DNA of 64,000 nucleotides from Porcincola intestinalis (GCF_009696445.1 NZ_VULZ01000007.1:96594-160593), one strand, 5' to 3'; positions 35,303 to 45,589 are shown, numbered from the stretch's first letter. Program-made: numbers and translations. The notes: a model not told the origin generated them from the sequence alone.

Positions 35303-36429
35303 TATACCTGTAAAGCGGCCCTTCCTCCTGTCCTGCCAGGTGGCGCCCCGGTCGATTTTCTGACCGTCATTTCCGGCTGAAATTCGTAGGTGAAGGCTGA
35401 CGATGGCCTCTCGGGATGATCAATCATCTCCAGCAGCGTCAGGGCTGTCTTCTCCCCCAGTGCTTCCATCGGATGATGAACCGATGTCAGTGGGACCGGA
35501 GACAGCTCCGCCAACCTGGAATTGTCGACACTCGCAATGGACAGATCCTGCGGGATGCGGATGCCCCGCTCTGCGCACAGTTCCGTCAGCATATAGGCTG
35601 CCTCGTCATTGTAGCAGACCGCCGCCGTACACCCCTCAAGGCGATCCAGAATCCAGTCGTCCTTTTTGAGCATACCCTTCAGCATGACGGTATCCACCCA
35701 GCTGACATGATCCTCCTCGACCGGGAGTCCGGCTCGGATGAGCGCGTCCTGATACCCCTCATAACGGCAGAGTCCTTCGCCGTCATCATTTTTAAAGATA
35801 CCGCCGATTTTCCTGTGCCCCAGCGAGAGCAGATAATCGGTTGCCGCTTTTCCAACTGCCACATCATCCAACGAAACATGTGGAATGTCAAGGCTCGGAT
35901 AGAAGGTATTGAAAAAAATGACCGGAATTCCCCGCTCCCTGAGCTTCCGATAGTAAACCAGATTCGGGTTCGGCAACGCTGAAGCGACCGGCTCCACGAT
36001 CAGCGGATCCCGCACCTGCTGTCTGTCCAGCTCCGAAAGGATTCTTCGCTCCGTCTCCCGCCTGTTGCTCGTAAACATAATCCGGGTCGCATATCCGTGT
36101 TTCTGAAGCGTTGTCGCCATCGACTGGAGGATCCTGGGGAAGATATAGGAATCCGTGTAGGATGAAATGATTGTGACGGAGTTTGACAGCGGATCCCGGC
36201 GCCCTCCGCAGGTCTGCCCCCGGATATAGGACCCGCTGCCCTGAATCTTCTCGATGACCCCTTCCTGCTCCAGCTTTGCCAGAGCCTGCCGGACCGTCTG
36301 CCGGCTGTAAGAAAACCGCTGTGCAATCTCCGTCTCTGTCTCCAGGCGGTCTCCGGGGCGCAGCGTTCCTTCCTTCAGTCTCCCGCGCACCCAGTCTGCC
36401 ACCTGCTGGTATTTTGAAGTTCCCGACAT
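35302..36429 (-). CDS. AraR-like transcriptional regulator (GntR HTH + LacI-type sensor)
   Basis: A 375-residue repressor-type protein. An N-terminal GntR winged helix (residues 1-75: DRLETETEIAQRFSYSRQTVRQALAKLEQEGVIEKIQGSGSYI) is fused to a C-terminal periplasmic-binding-protein-like sensor (FPRILQSMATTLQKHGY, IPVIFFNTFYP, GHRKIGGIF, CYNDEAAYML). This is the AraR architecture, usually responsive to a sugar. The ATG at 36429 has AGGAGG five bases upstream. It is the promoter-distal gene after two surface proteins. Its targets are not identifiable here. Confidence 0.9.
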   Translation of the reverse strand: MSGTSKYQQVADWVRGRLKEGTLRPGDRLETETEIAQRFSYSRQTVRQALAKLEQEGVIEKIQGSGSYIRGQTCGGRRDPLSNSVTIISSYTDSYIFPRILQSMATTLQKHGYATRIMFTSNRRETERRILSELDRQQVRDPLIVEPVASALPNPNLVYYRKLRERGIPVIFFNTFYPSLDIPHVSLDDVAVGKAATDYLLSLGHRKIGGIFKNDDGEGLCRYEGYQDALIRAGLPVEEDHVSWVDTVMLKGMLKKDDWILDRLEGCTAAVCYNDEAAYMLTELCAERGIRIPQDLSIASVDNSRLAELSPVPLTSVHHPMEALGEKTALTLLEMIDHPERPSSAFTYEFQPEMTVRKSTGAPPGRTGGRAALQV

Positions 36430-36487
36430 ATCGTCCTCCTGCCTGCGGATAGCTCCGGATGCTGATGGTGTGGATCGTCTTCCCGGC

Positions 36488-38992
36488 TCAGGCTGCTGAA
36501 TCCAAGTAGCTGTAGAAGACATTTCCGGCTGCAGCAAACAGATCCGTGGAATCCTGCATGCCGAAGTAGGTCCACTTTGTGTCACCCGGATTCAGCAGAT
36601 AGGTGTTGTACTTGTCATACCCGACGATGATTTTGACACCTTCCGCAGTCTGTGCAATGACTGGTCTCCCATGGCTCACAAAGTAGAGCACCTCATCGAG
36701 CGTGCATCCGCTCAAATCGACCACCTGTTTTCCGATGCCGATCTGAAGCTGACTGACATCCGTCGTCCCGCTCCTTACAGACCCCGGAATCTTCTTCATC
36801 GGAATCTCCACCTGGTCCACCTTGTCGCCTCTGACCCAGACGTAATCCTGCGATTGATTGATGACAACGCCGAACACACTGTCTGCCTTCACAATGGCGT
36901 CGTTCGGGTATGTGTACATTGCTGTCAGACCGCCGGATGCATAGACATAGTAAAGGTCCTGCATATCCGGATTCATCGGAATCACGGCTGTCTTCGATGT
37001 GCCTGTTACCAGTCTGCTTACAGCTGTATCTGCCTTCTCGAAGCTGATCGTCCCGCCGACCCGCAGCAAAACCTCCGTCCTTTTCCTGTCATCGACCTGT
37101 GTCGCAATCCCAAGCTCGACATCCGCCGCTGTATCCGATGAAACAATCTGGTCTGCCGGCGCATCCTCATAGCCACTGTCCTTTTTTGCCACGCGGCTCA
37201 GATTCAGCATGTTTCCGGTCTTCTGGACACCCTTGACATAGATGCCGTCCGCCTGGTAAGTCTTGACTGAGTTCCCGTCCGCATCGACAATCTGGAGCTG
37301 GTACATCGGGAAGATGCCATTGCCGCCATGCGGGACCTGCACGTCTCCCTGCTTTGCGATTCCGTAAACCAGATCCTCCTTCATGAAGGAGAGCGGGCGC
37401 AGATATTCATCCTGCCCGCACGAATACGTCCGGATCTCTCCACTTTCCAGGTCGATTTCCTCCAGTTCGGAGGAGCCGTAAACCTTCCCCTCCTTCAGCC
37501 AGGCGAAATACCGGCCGGACTCCGACCCCGCATAGCACTCATTGCTGATCCCCTTCCGGACTTCCTTCACTTCACCTGAGGCCATGTCGACTGCATACAA
37601 CACCCCTGACAGAAAGACATAGCAAGTCTTGTCGTTCTGTGTCAGGTACAGGCAGTCCTTCATATCCAGCTGAATCCGCTCCGTGTTGCCGTCACTCTGG
37701 AGAAATGCAAGTTCCGACACCATATTGGATCCGGCATCGTAGTAATACAGCGCGATGCCATTGTCTCCCTCATGACTGCCCCGGTTCATATAGCCGCCGA
37801 CCGCAAAGGTGACATTCCCGTTCTCATCCACCCGGATAATCCGGATCGTGTTCTGCCTGTAGAAGTCCCGCGCATCCATGTTCTCTGTCTGCGGGAACCC
37901 GAAAACGCGTGTGAAGGAGCCCTTCTGCGTCATATAAGTCCAGAGCACATCCTCCTGAACAAATGCGATGCAGCGGTTTTTGGAGTCCGCCTTGTACTCG
38001 ACCTCCTTCTGGGTGATGCCCAGATCGATTCCGTCCTTTGTCAGGACACTGCCGTTCTCAGGATCGAAAATCTGGTCCGTCGTCCGCTCAAAATTCAGCA
38101 GATAGACACGGCTGTCGGTATATCGCAGTCTGTAATACTCATGGACATCGTAAACCTCCTGTGCCCCGGCTTCCGAGGCCGCGGAAATGCGATAATCCAT
38201 CGTCATCGTCGCTGTGTTTTCGTTGATCTCCGTCAGCCTCGGCGTCGGCTTATAGAAAATCTGCGGATTCAGCTTCCCCCATGTCAGCCGTTGAACACTG
38301 TCATGAATGTCCATATACGCCAGCGTATCATCCTGGTCGGTCGTATCGTCCGGCTCGATCGCCTGCCCGACAGAGTCCAGGTCCGTCTTGTTGATGCATT
38401 TATCCCAGAAGCCGGAGGCAAAATTCAGGTAATCGGACGTGTGAAGCCCGTCCGCCAGCAGCACGTGCGTATAGTAATAGATGTTCCGCCCGCCCGTAGC
38501 GACCTGGATCTTCAGCACATATTCCTGATTCATCAGGATCTTGTCCATCAGCGTCAAATCTGCCGTGATCGTGTCGCCGTCCTGATTCAGCTTGATCACC
38601 TTCGTATTCTCCAGCGACTTGGTTCCGTCGATCGTGGATACCTCGTAGGACACGGAATCCACCGCCGTTCCGAAGGTCTCAATCTTGATCGTGATCCCTC
38701 TCGTGTCCGAGAGCGGTGTGATGCTGTCACGCAGCTCAGAGGCATTGATCTCCCGGCTGTACCCGTGCAGCTCATTGAAGTCTACGCCATCCTTCTGCAT
38801 GCAGACCAGCGGAAATGTTGAACTGCTCATGACCGTCGCGGTGTCCGGCGTCACCTTGTTGATCATGCGGCTGAATCCGATAACACTGACGATGAACAGC
38901 ACCGTCAGAAACACAATCCGGATCAGCAGGTTTCGGATATACAGAACATTCTCTCTCAAGGGTTTCTCCCCGTCTGTCAGTGTCAGGACCAC
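36488..38992 (-). CDS. Membrane-anchored beta-propeller-like protein of unknown function
   Basis: An 834-residue protein with one N-terminal transmembrane helix (NLLIRIVFLTVLFIVSVIGF, about residues 27-46) and a large extracytoplasmic part rich in aromatic-ending beta strands, suggestive of a WD/YncE-like propeller. The start is a GTG at 38992 that overlaps the end of the transglutaminase-like gene by ten bases, so translation is likely coupled. No catalytic motif was recognised. Co-occurrence with the lipoprotein upstream suggests a cell-envelope role. Confidence 0.75.
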   Translation of the reverse strand: MVLTLTDGEKPLRENVLYIRNLLIRIVFLTVLFIVSVIGFSRMINKVTPDTATVMSSSTFPLVCMQKDGVDFNELHGYSREINASELRDSITPLSDTRGITIKIETFGTAVDSVSYEVSTIDGTKSLENTKVIKLNQDGDTITADLTLMDKILMNQEYVLKIQVATGGRNIYYYTHVLLADGLHTSDYLNFASGFWDKCINKTDLDSVGQAIEPDDTTDQDDTLAYMDIHDSVQRLTWGKLNPQIFYKPTPRLTEINENTATMTMDYRISAASEAGAQEVYDVHEYYRLRYTDSRVYLLNFERTTDQIFDPENGSVLTKDGIDLGITQKEVEYKADSKNRCIAFVQEDVLWTYMTQKGSFTRVFGFPQTENMDARDFYRQNTIRIIRVDENGNVTFAVGGYMNRGSHEGDNGIALYYYDAGSNMVSELAFLQSDGNTERIQLDMKDCLYLTQNDKTCYVFLSGVLYAVDMASGEVKEVRKGISNECYAGSESGRYFAWLKEGKVYGSSELEEIDLESGEIRTYSCGQDEYLRPLSFMKEDLVYGIAKQGDVQVPHGGNGIFPMYQLQIVDADGNSVKTYQADGIYVKGVQKTGNMLNLSRVAKKDSGYEDAPADQIVSSDTAADVELGIATQVDDRKRTEVLLRVGGTISFEKADTAVSRLVTGTSKTAVIPMNPDMQDLYYVYASGGLTAMYTYPNDAIVKADSVFGVVINQSQDYVWVRGDKVDQVEIPMKKIPGSVRSGTTDVSQLQIGIGKQVVDLSGCTLDEVLYFVSHGRPVIAQTAEGVKIIVGYDKYNTYLLNPGDTKWTYFGMQDSTDLFAAAGNVFYSYLDSAA

Positions 38993-40206
38993 TGAATCGT
39001 GATCACGTGAAAGGAGTCATCGCAGGAATACCGGGTGTTCCAGGTATCCACGCCATTTTGCTGCATCAGGTACTGGACGGCGTCGTTGTACATCCTGTCC
39101 GTGAACAGCTGCTCTTTGGCCTCACTGTAGGCATCGGCTGACCCGAACTTCATAACGATGCTCTGTCTGCCGCTCTCCACGGAGTCCATCAGCGCATTAT
39201 ACACCGTATCATAGTCAAATGTCTCATAATACATGCCGTTGATTTTGTAGTAGTTCCAGGAATCATCCGTGCAGGCCGGCAGTGTGATGCTCCCGTCCGG
39301 GATGTGAGTCGGCAGAATTTCATCGTCCGTGCAGCACAGATAATTGTAGTTCATGACAGTAATGCCGGTTCCGCTCTCCTGACCGTCCGCAAAGACCGGG
39401 TCGCCCCAGGTGACATCGACATGGTAATACTGATCGCCGATCCGGACGATATTCCAGGCGTGGTCACCGCCATTTTTAATCTTTCCTGTCACATACGTAC
39501 AGAAATAGCCCATCCTGTGGAGGATATACTGGAAAGCCTTGGCGTATCCCGCACAAACCGACTTATGATACAGAAGCGCACTCTGCGCGCATTGACTGGA
39601 CGGTGCATTCACGTCGTATTCAACCTGATTGATCAGGTACTCATAGACCGACTTGATCCGTCCGTAGTCCGACCAGGTTTCATCCGTCTGGGCGATACAC
39701 GCGTCCGCTGCGGCATCCAGCTGCTGTTTCATCTCATCGCGCTGGTCCGCCGGAACGGTTGACTCGATCTGGTAGCTGACCACCTTTCCGGTGAGATTGC
39801 TGACAACCGTCTGCGCGCTGGATCCGACCCAGAACAGCTCCGGATGATCCGCCAGGACGGCATAGTACGCCTTCCAGAAGTCGTCCGCGCTGACCTGTGC
39901 GTACAGATCCCCGCTGTCCTCCCGGTTGCTGAGCCTGGAATACAGCTCTCTGTAGATTTCGTTATAGCTGCTGTCCAGGTGGTCAAAGTAATATTCCTCG
40001 ACGCCCCCGTGATCCCACTCCGTATCCCCCAGATGGTAGTACGGGCTCTTCTCCAGACCGGCGGAGACCGCCAGATGCCGCGCCCCGCAGCCGCAGAGCG
40101 CCAGCGCCGCGAGGGTCATCATCAGAATGGCGGCTCCCTTCTTCAGAAGCCCCCGGCCTCTTCCGGCCTCCGGTCTTCCTGTCCGGCTTCTCTCTTTTCT
40201 CTCCAT
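38983..40206 (-). CDS. Transglutaminase-like domain lipoprotein
   Basis: A 407-residue predicted lipoprotein with a basic N-terminus, a hydrophobic signal segment and the lipobox LCGC near residue 38. The central transglutaminase/cysteine-protease core is seen as KSVCAGYAKAFQYIL (Cys), GGDHAWNIVRIGDQYYHVDVTWGDP (His, then Asp). It could act as a protease or amidase on cell wall peptides or proteins. It lies 34 bases after the beta-CASP nuclease gene and overlaps the next gene by ten bases. Confidence 0.85.
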   Translation of the reverse strand: MERKERSRTGRPEAGRGRGLLKKGAAILMMTLAALALCGCGARHLAVSAGLEKSPYYHLGDTEWDHGGVEEYYFDHLDSSYNEIYRELYSRLSNREDSGDLYAQVSADDFWKAYYAVLADHPELFWVGSSAQTVVSNLTGKVVSYQIESTVPADQRDEMKQQLDAAADACIAQTDETWSDYGRIKSVYEYLINQVEYDVNAPSSQCAQSALLYHKSVCAGYAKAFQYILHRMGYFCTYVTGKIKNGGDHAWNIVRIGDQYYHVDVTWGDPVFADGQESGTGITVMNYNYLCCTDDEILPTHIPDGSITLPACTDDSWNYYKINGMYYETFDYDTVYNALMDSVESGRQSIVMKFGSADAYSEAKEQLFTDRMYNDAVQYLMQQNGVDTWNTRYSCDDSFHVITIQWS

Positions 40207-40240
40207 TCAAACCTCATACTATGTACAGCTATGTGGCCGC

Positions 40241-41935
40241 TCAGCGCTTCCACTTTTCGCAGAGCCTCAGAATTTCCTGCGTAAACTCCGAGAGATCCTT
40301 GTTGGCTCCGCCCTCGCTGTCCCGGATCACGCTCATCAGCCGCGAACCGGCTGCAACCAGCTTCGTGTACACCTGGGCTGCTTTTCTGGTCTGCGAGGTC
40401 ACGCGCACAGCCGCGCCCCTGTCGGAACCCTTTCTGCGGACAAATGCACCTCCGGCTGCCTTCGCCTCCGCAAGGCCTTTCTGCTTTTCCTTCGAGAGCA
40501 GCACCGGCTGCGCGTCAACCGTGATCTGGCCGCTGGCCAGATCAAACTCTGCGCCGGAATAGGGCGCATAGGCATCCAGTCCGAGCTCATTCTTCAGCCT
40601 GTCCCTGAAGATCTCCGTGACATAGTCCTCGCCATGCGTGACAAAGACCTTCTGAGGCTTTTCCTCCATCGAGGAAATCCAGCGCATGAGTCCCTCATTG
40701 TCAGCATGTCCGGACACCCCCGGCAGCTGGCAGATCTCCGCCTCGACATCGATGTCCTCGCCGAACAGCCGGAGATGATCCGCCCCCTCCAGGAGCGCCC
40801 GCCCCGGTGTTCCCGCTGCCTGGTAACCGACAAACAGGATGGTACACTCCGGCCGCCACAGATTATGCTTGAGGTGGTGCTTGATCCGCCCGGCATCGCA
40901 CATGCCGCTTGCGGAGATGATGACCTTCGGCTCCTCGATGAAATTGATCGCTCTGGAGTCGTCCGCTGTGACAGCCGTCTTCAGCCCGTCAAAACCGATC
41001 GGATTAATCCCCCTCTGAAGCAGTGCCGTCGCTTCTTCGTCAAAATCCTCATACATCCGCTTCTGGAAAACCTGCGTCGCTTCATTTGCAAGCGGAGAAT
41101 CCACATAAACCTTAAACCCCTCGTGTCCGGATACCATGTGTTTTTCCTTGATTTCCCGGATAAAATAGAGCATCTCCTGGGTTCTGCCTACGGCAAATGA
41201 AGGAATCACGACATTTCCGCCCCGGTCGAAGGTACGCTGGATGACCTCCGCCAGCGCCTGCGCATAGTCCGATCTCGGTGGGCGCGGGTGTGCACGGTCA
41301 CCGTAGGTAGATTCCATCACCACATAGTCCGCCTTCTTCGGATAGACCGGATCCCGGATGAGCGGCTGATTCGTGTTCCCAATATCCCCGGAGAAAATGA
41401 TAGACCGCGTCGTGTCTCCCTCCGTGATGGTCACCTCGATCGAGGCAGATCCAAGCAGATGACCCGCGTCAAAAAAGCGAACCTTGATTCCGTCGGCGAT
41501 GTAGCGTTCTTCCTCGTAGTTCAGGTTTACAAAACACTTTATCGCGCCTTGCGCGTCCTCAATTGAGTACAACGGCTCGACCAGCTCACGGCCTGCCCGC
41601 TGATTCTTGCGGTTCTTCCACTCGGCCTCAAATTCCTGGATATGGGCAGAGTCGAGCAGCATGATGCTGCACAGATTTGCCGTGCCATAGGTCGAGAAAA
41701 TCTGACCGTGGAACCCATGTCTGTACAGAAGCGGGAGATTTCCGGAATGGTCGATGTGTGCATGCGTCAGCAGGACCATGTCGATGTCCCCCGCCGCCAC
41801 CGGAAGTGGTTTGTTCTCATATAAATCCGGTCCCTGCTCCATCCCGCAGTCAATCAGGATCTTTTTTCCGGCAGCTTCCAGATAGTAGCAGCTTCCTGTG
41901 ACTTCGTGATCAGCTCCAAGAAAAGTCAGTTTCAT
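40241..41935 (-). CDS. Beta-CASP metallo-beta-lactamase-fold ribonuclease
   Basis: A 564-residue MBL-fold hydrolase of the RNA-processing beta-CASP group. It shows LTHAHIDHSGNLP (HxHxDH motif 2), GDIGNTNQPL, and the beta-CASP segment VIPSFAVGRTQEMLYF, ASGMCDAGRIKHHLKHNL and VSGHADNEGL. It resembles the YSH1/CPSF-like exonuclease family rather than RNase J1/J2. The ATG at 41935 is preferred, with GGAGG eight bases upstream; an upstream TTG is too near the RBS. It leads an operon with the two envelope proteins. Confidence 0.9.
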   Translation of the reverse strand: MKLTFLGADHEVTGSCYYLEAAGKKILIDCGMEQGPDLYENKPLPVAAGDIDMVLLTHAHIDHSGNLPLLYRHGFHGQIFSTYGTANLCSIMLLDSAHIQEFEAEWKNRKNQRAGRELVEPLYSIEDAQGAIKCFVNLNYEEERYIADGIKVRFFDAGHLLGSASIEVTITEGDTTRSIIFSGDIGNTNQPLIRDPVYPKKADYVVMESTYGDRAHPRPPRSDYAQALAEVIQRTFDRGGNVVIPSFAVGRTQEMLYFIREIKEKHMVSGHEGFKVYVDSPLANEATQVFQKRMYEDFDEEATALLQRGINPIGFDGLKTAVTADDSRAINFIEEPKVIISASGMCDAGRIKHHLKHNLWRPECTILFVGYQAAGTPGRALLEGADHLRLFGEDIDVEAEICQLPGVSGHADNEGLMRWISSMEEKPQKVFVTHGEDYVTEIFRDRLKNELGLDAYAPYSGAEFDLASGQITVDAQPVLLSKEKQKGLAEAKAAGGAFVRRKGSDRGAAVRVTSQTRKAAQVYTKLVAAGSRLMSVIRDSEGGANKDLSEFTQEILRLCEKWKR

Positions 41936-41975
41936 GGACAAATCCTCCCTTTCACCAAATATTTCAGATAATGAC

Positions 41976-42020
41976 AGTATATCCTATTTGAGGGACTTGA
42001 TGAACTTTTTCCGGTATAAT
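41976..42020. promoter_or_regulatory. Divergent promoter region
   Basis: On the minus strand TTCATC and TATACT (41976-41981) lie 17 bases apart, upstream of the beta-CASP gene. On the plus strand a TATAAT (42015-42020) with a weak -35 precedes the HAD gene. Confidence 0.4.
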
Positions 42021-42106
42021 CAGGTTATCGATTGTGTATGGCTTTGCAACTGCCGAGCAGCTTGTGGCACCAGAAAGACCGGACTTAAAAGGATGGGGGA
42101 AAAGGA

Positions 42107-42865
42107 ATGACCGGAATCTGTTTTGATATTGACGACACGCTCTACAGCCGCGGGGCACTACTGATCCAGGCAGCTGAGGAAACGCTCAGGCGGACAGATG
42201 GTTTTATTATGTCAGAAAGGACGTCTTTTTCCGGTGAAGTTTTTCTTAAGATTTTCTACGAAAAGAGCGACGAGAATTTCGCGCTTGTGGAAAGCGGCGC
42301 AATCACGGCAAGAGAGTCGAACATCTGGCGCCTTCAGCAGACGTTTCTGACAATGGGGCTGCCCACAGAATCGTGGCAGGGTGCGTATTTCACGGACCGG
42401 TACACGCAGCTCCAGAATCAGATTATGCTCTCTCCGATCATGAGGAAACTGCTGGAGGACCTGGCCCGGCGCGCCAAAGAACCGGCCGGGCAGCTCCGGC
42501 TTGGTATCGTCACCAACGGGGCATCCGGCCACCAGTGGAAAAAATACCGGCAGCTCAGGCTGGAGCGCTACATCCCGAAGGCCTATGTGACTGTTTCCGG
42601 GGACGTCGGCATATCCAAGCCGGATCCCGGCATCTTCCGCGCGGCGGAAGATGCAATCGGCCTGCCGCCCCAGGACCTCTGGCTTGTCGGAGATTCCCTG
42701 AAGCACGATATCGAAGGTGCCCATGCTGCGGGATGGCATACGGTCTGGATGAACAGAAATGCCGGCAGTCTGCAATGCGCAGATGCCGGCATCACCGTCC
42801 ACAGCGAGGCGGGGCTTACAGCCGCCCTCCGGCGGCTGGTACAGACCGCTGAACCCAGCTTCTGA
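42107..42865 (+). CDS. HAD family hydrolase, subfamily IA
   Basis: A 252-residue phosphatase-like protein. Motif I is FDIDDTLYS near the N-terminus, motif II IVTNGASG with T/N about residue 136, motif III Lys in GISKPDPGIF, and motif IV VGDSLKHDIEGAHAAGW. The cap is the C1 helical type. The substrate cannot be inferred, but small sugar phosphates or phosphoglycolate are typical. It stands alone, convergent with the AEC transporter. Confidence 0.9.
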   Translation: MTGICFDIDDTLYSRGALLIQAAEETLRRTDGFIMSERTSFSGEVFLKIFYEKSDENFALVESGAITARESNIWRLQQTFLTMGLPTESWQGAYFTDRYTQLQNQIMLSPIMRKLLEDLARRAKEPAGQLRLGIVTNGASGHQWKKYRQLRLERYIPKAYVTVSGDVGISKPDPGIFRAAEDAIGLPPQDLWLVGDSLKHDIEGAHAAGWHTVWMNRNAGSLQCADAGITVHSEAGLTAALRRLVQTAEPSF

Positions 42866-42983
42866 ATCTGTCCGGTCTGCACATCCTGCCCTTGTCTACC
42901 GGAGCCGGCTTCAGATTCGAAGTCCTGTCGGCGCATGACGCAGCAGAATGCTGCATCCGGACCTCTGCCGTCCGGAGCCGGCT

Positions 42984-43946
42984 TCAGATGCTCATGATCA
43001 GCTGGTAGACTGCAGCCATAACCGGCAGCGTCACGATGGAAACGACCGACGTGAAGATGATGCCGTTGGAGCACTCCTCCGACCGGATCCCCCGCTCTGA
43101 CAGCATAACGAGCGGCATCGTGCCAACCGGCATCGCCATCATGATCATGCTCAGCTGACGGACCTTCTCCGGCATCGGCACAAACCTGAGAACAATAACG
43201 CAGATGGCCGGAAGGACAATCATCTTCAGCAGCATGAAAAGATACATACGGCGGTCCTTGAAAATTGACAGCAGATTCTTCTCCCGGCCGACGCTGACAC
43301 CGATGATGATCAGTGAAACCGGAACCGCTGCATCGCCAAGATACGAGATCGGGGAAGCGATCACATTTGGCACCCTGGCGCCGCAGACAAATACAATGAG
43401 GGCGGCCAGACAGGCGATCGTTCCCATGTTGATCATCGGACGGATCTTCTTCCAGAGAGACCCTTTCTCCGCCTTCCGCTCCGATGGTTCCATCTGGTCC
43501 AGATAATAGATGCCCAGCGTGTAGAACAGGACGTTGTATTCAAAGATATAAATGGCAACGTAGAAAACATACTCAGCCCCGAGCAGGCTTGTGACCACCG
43601 GAATCCCGATGAATCCCAGGTTGGAGAATATGAACATCATCTGATAGATAAGTCTCCTGACGCGGTCCTTCGACAGAAAGCGGGCAAACAGCCAGCCTGT
43701 CAGAATGGCGACCAGAAAGACCAGTGCCGCAACTGCGAAGATCCCTCTTGAGAATTCAGGGCGTTTCCCTTCCGTGTGAATCACCATGCTCGAGAATATG
43801 ATTGCGGGATTGAAGACATCCGCTGTCAGTCTGGACAGCGTCTTCAGTCCCGAATCGGAAATCATTTTCAATCTGTAGGCGGCAAAGCCGACAGCAATGA
43901 TCATCAGCACAACCACCATCTGCTCAAGTGTATGCAAGGGACTCAT
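42984..43946 (-). CDS. AEC family transporter
   Basis: A 320-residue auxin-efflux-carrier-type membrane protein with about ten hydrophobic segments arranged as two inverted five-helix halves. Conserved stretches are SRLTADVFNPAIIFSSM, YVFYVAIYIFEYNVLFY, LGDAAVPVSLIIIGVSVG and MMAMPVGTMPLVMLSERG. Members export or exchange small organic acids such as malate. It has its own promoter at 43982-44010. Confidence 0.9.
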   Translation of the reverse strand: MSPLHTLEQMVVVLMIIAVGFAAYRLKMISDSGLKTLSRLTADVFNPAIIFSSMVIHTEGKRPEFSRGIFAVAALVFLVAILTGWLFARFLSKDRVRRLIYQMMFIFSNLGFIGIPVVTSLLGAEYVFYVAIYIFEYNVLFYTLGIYYLDQMEPSERKAEKGSLWKKIRPMINMGTIACLAALIVFVCGARVPNVIASPISYLGDAAVPVSLIIIGVSVGREKNLLSIFKDRRMYLFMLLKMIVLPAICVIVLRFVPMPEKVRQLSMIMMAMPVGTMPLVMLSERGIRSEECSNGIIFTSVVSIVTLPVMAAVYQLIMSI

Positions 43947-43981
43947 GACAATACCTCCGGGCTTTTTTATACGGCAGGAAT

Positions 43982-44010
43982 ATGATACATGCAGCAGATG
44001 AGCCGGTCAA
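43982..44010 (-). promoter_or_regulatory. Promoter of AEC transporter
   Basis: TTGACC (44005-44010) and TATCAT (43982-43987) lie 17 bases apart on the minus strand, 36 bases upstream of the start. Confidence 0.7.
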
Positions 44011-44197
44011 ACAGTTTCAACCGTTTTTGCCGCTCATTTCCGCACATTTTCAGGTACAAACCTGTCTCCGGTTGTGGTATCCTAGAACCGGTTGTGTGCA
44101 ATCGACGTGCCTGTCTGAATCTGGCGCCCAGACGGCGCAGGCACTGCACCAGATACCTGATCATTCATCGTCTTACCAGAATAAAGAGGGGATCTAT

Positions 44198-45589
44198 ATG
44201 AATCATTACGATACCATTATCGTCGGCGCAGGTCCCGGCGGCATTTTTTCTGCCTACGAGCTGGTCCGCCTGTGTCCGGATATGAAGATCGCCGTGTTTG
44301 AGCACGGCGGGCCGCTCCCGGAGCGCAGATGCCCGATTGACGGCGACCGGATTAAGAACTGCATCCACTGCAAGACCTGCTCTATCATGAGCGGGTTCGG
44401 CGGCGCAGGTGCCTTCTCCGACGGAAAGTACAACATTACAAATGAGTTCGGCGGCACGCTCTACGAGTACATCGGACGTGAAAAAGCCATTGACCTGATG
44501 AAGTATGTCGATCAGATCAATATGGAGAACGGCGGCGGACAGACGAAGCTCTACTCGACGGGCAACTCGCAGCTGCGCACGCGCTGCCTGCAGAACGACA
44601 TGCATCTGCTCTCCGCCTCCGTCCGCCATCTCGGAACGGACATCAACTACCAGGTGCTGAGCAACATTTACGACAGGCTGAAGGATAAAGTGGACTTCTA
44701 TTTCCACACGCCTGTCAGCAGCATCCGGGCAGATGAGCCAGGATTTACCATCCAGACGGAGAAGGGTGCATTCACCGCGGACGACTGCATCGTCTCCGTC
44801 GGGCGATCTGGCTCCAAATGGATGGAAACGGTCTGCTCTGACCTGAATATTCCAACCAAATCGAACCGTGTCGATATCGGAGTCCGTGTCGAGCTCCCGG
44901 CTCCGGTTTTCCAGAACATCACAGATGAGCTGTACGAGGGCAAGATCGTCTATAAGACGAAAAAGTACCAGGATCTGGTGCGTACCTTCTGCATGAACCC
45001 CAAGGGCGCTGTTGTTACGGAGAACACCAACGGCATCGTCACGGTCAATGGACACAGCTATGAGGATCCGTCCCGCCAGACAGAAAACACAAACTTCGCG
45101 CTGCTGGTCTCGAAGCACTTCACCGAGCCCTTCACCGACAGCAACGGGTACGGCGAGAGCATCGCGCGCCTGTCGAACATGCTGGGCGGCGGTGTCATGC
45201 TGCAGCGATTCGGCGATCTGATCCGCGGCCAGCGGAGTACGGCGAAGCGTATCTCCAAATCCTTCACGCACCCGACACTGGAAGCGGTCCCCGGGGACCT
45301 GTCCCTGGTTATCCCGAAGCGCATCCTTGACGACATCATCGAGATGATCTATGCCCTCGACAAGATTGCACCGGGTACCGCAAGCGATGACACCCTGCTT
45401 TATGGCGTCGAGGTCAAGTTCTACAACATGACCGTCGATATCGACAAGGATCTCCAGACCTGCCACAAGGGTCTGTTTGTGATCGGGGACGGCAGCGGCG
45501 TCACGCATTCCCTTTCACACGCCTCCGCAAGCGGCGTGTATGTTGCAAGATACATCGCAGATCACCAGAAGGAATTCAAACAATCGTGA
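44198..45589 (+). CDS. FAD-dependent oxidoreductase (BaiN/GidA-like clade)
   Basis: A 463-residue flavoprotein. The dinucleotide motif IIVGAGPGGIFSAYEL lies at the N-terminus and FVIGDGSGVTHSLSHASASGVYVARYIADH, a FAD-closing segment, at the C-terminus. A cysteine-rich element CIHCKTCSIMSGFGGAGAFSDGKYN follows the Rossmann fold. The protein is like the uncharacterised 'NAD(P)/FAD-dependent dehydrogenase' group of anaerobes; its substrate is unknown. ATG 44198 is chosen for its GAGGGG RBS. Its end overlaps the methyltransferase start by four bases (GTGA). Confidence 0.88.
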   Translation: MNHYDTIIVGAGPGGIFSAYELVRLCPDMKIAVFEHGGPLPERRCPIDGDRIKNCIHCKTCSIMSGFGGAGAFSDGKYNITNEFGGTLYEYIGREKAIDLMKYVDQINMENGGGQTKLYSTGNSQLRTRCLQNDMHLLSASVRHLGTDINYQVLSNIYDRLKDKVDFYFHTPVSSIRADEPGFTIQTEKGAFTADDCIVSVGRSGSKWMETVCSDLNIPTKSNRVDIGVRVELPAPVFQNITDELYEGKIVYKTKKYQDLVRTFCMNPKGAVVTENTNGIVTVNGHSYEDPSRQTENTNFALLVSKHFTEPFTDSNGYGESIARLSNMLGGGVMLQRFGDLIRGQRSTAKRISKSFTHPTLEAVPGDLSLVIPKRILDDIIEMIYALDKIAPGTASDDTLLYGVEVKFYNMTVDIDKDLQTCHKGLFVIGDGSGVTHSLSHASASGVYVARYIADHQKEFKQS

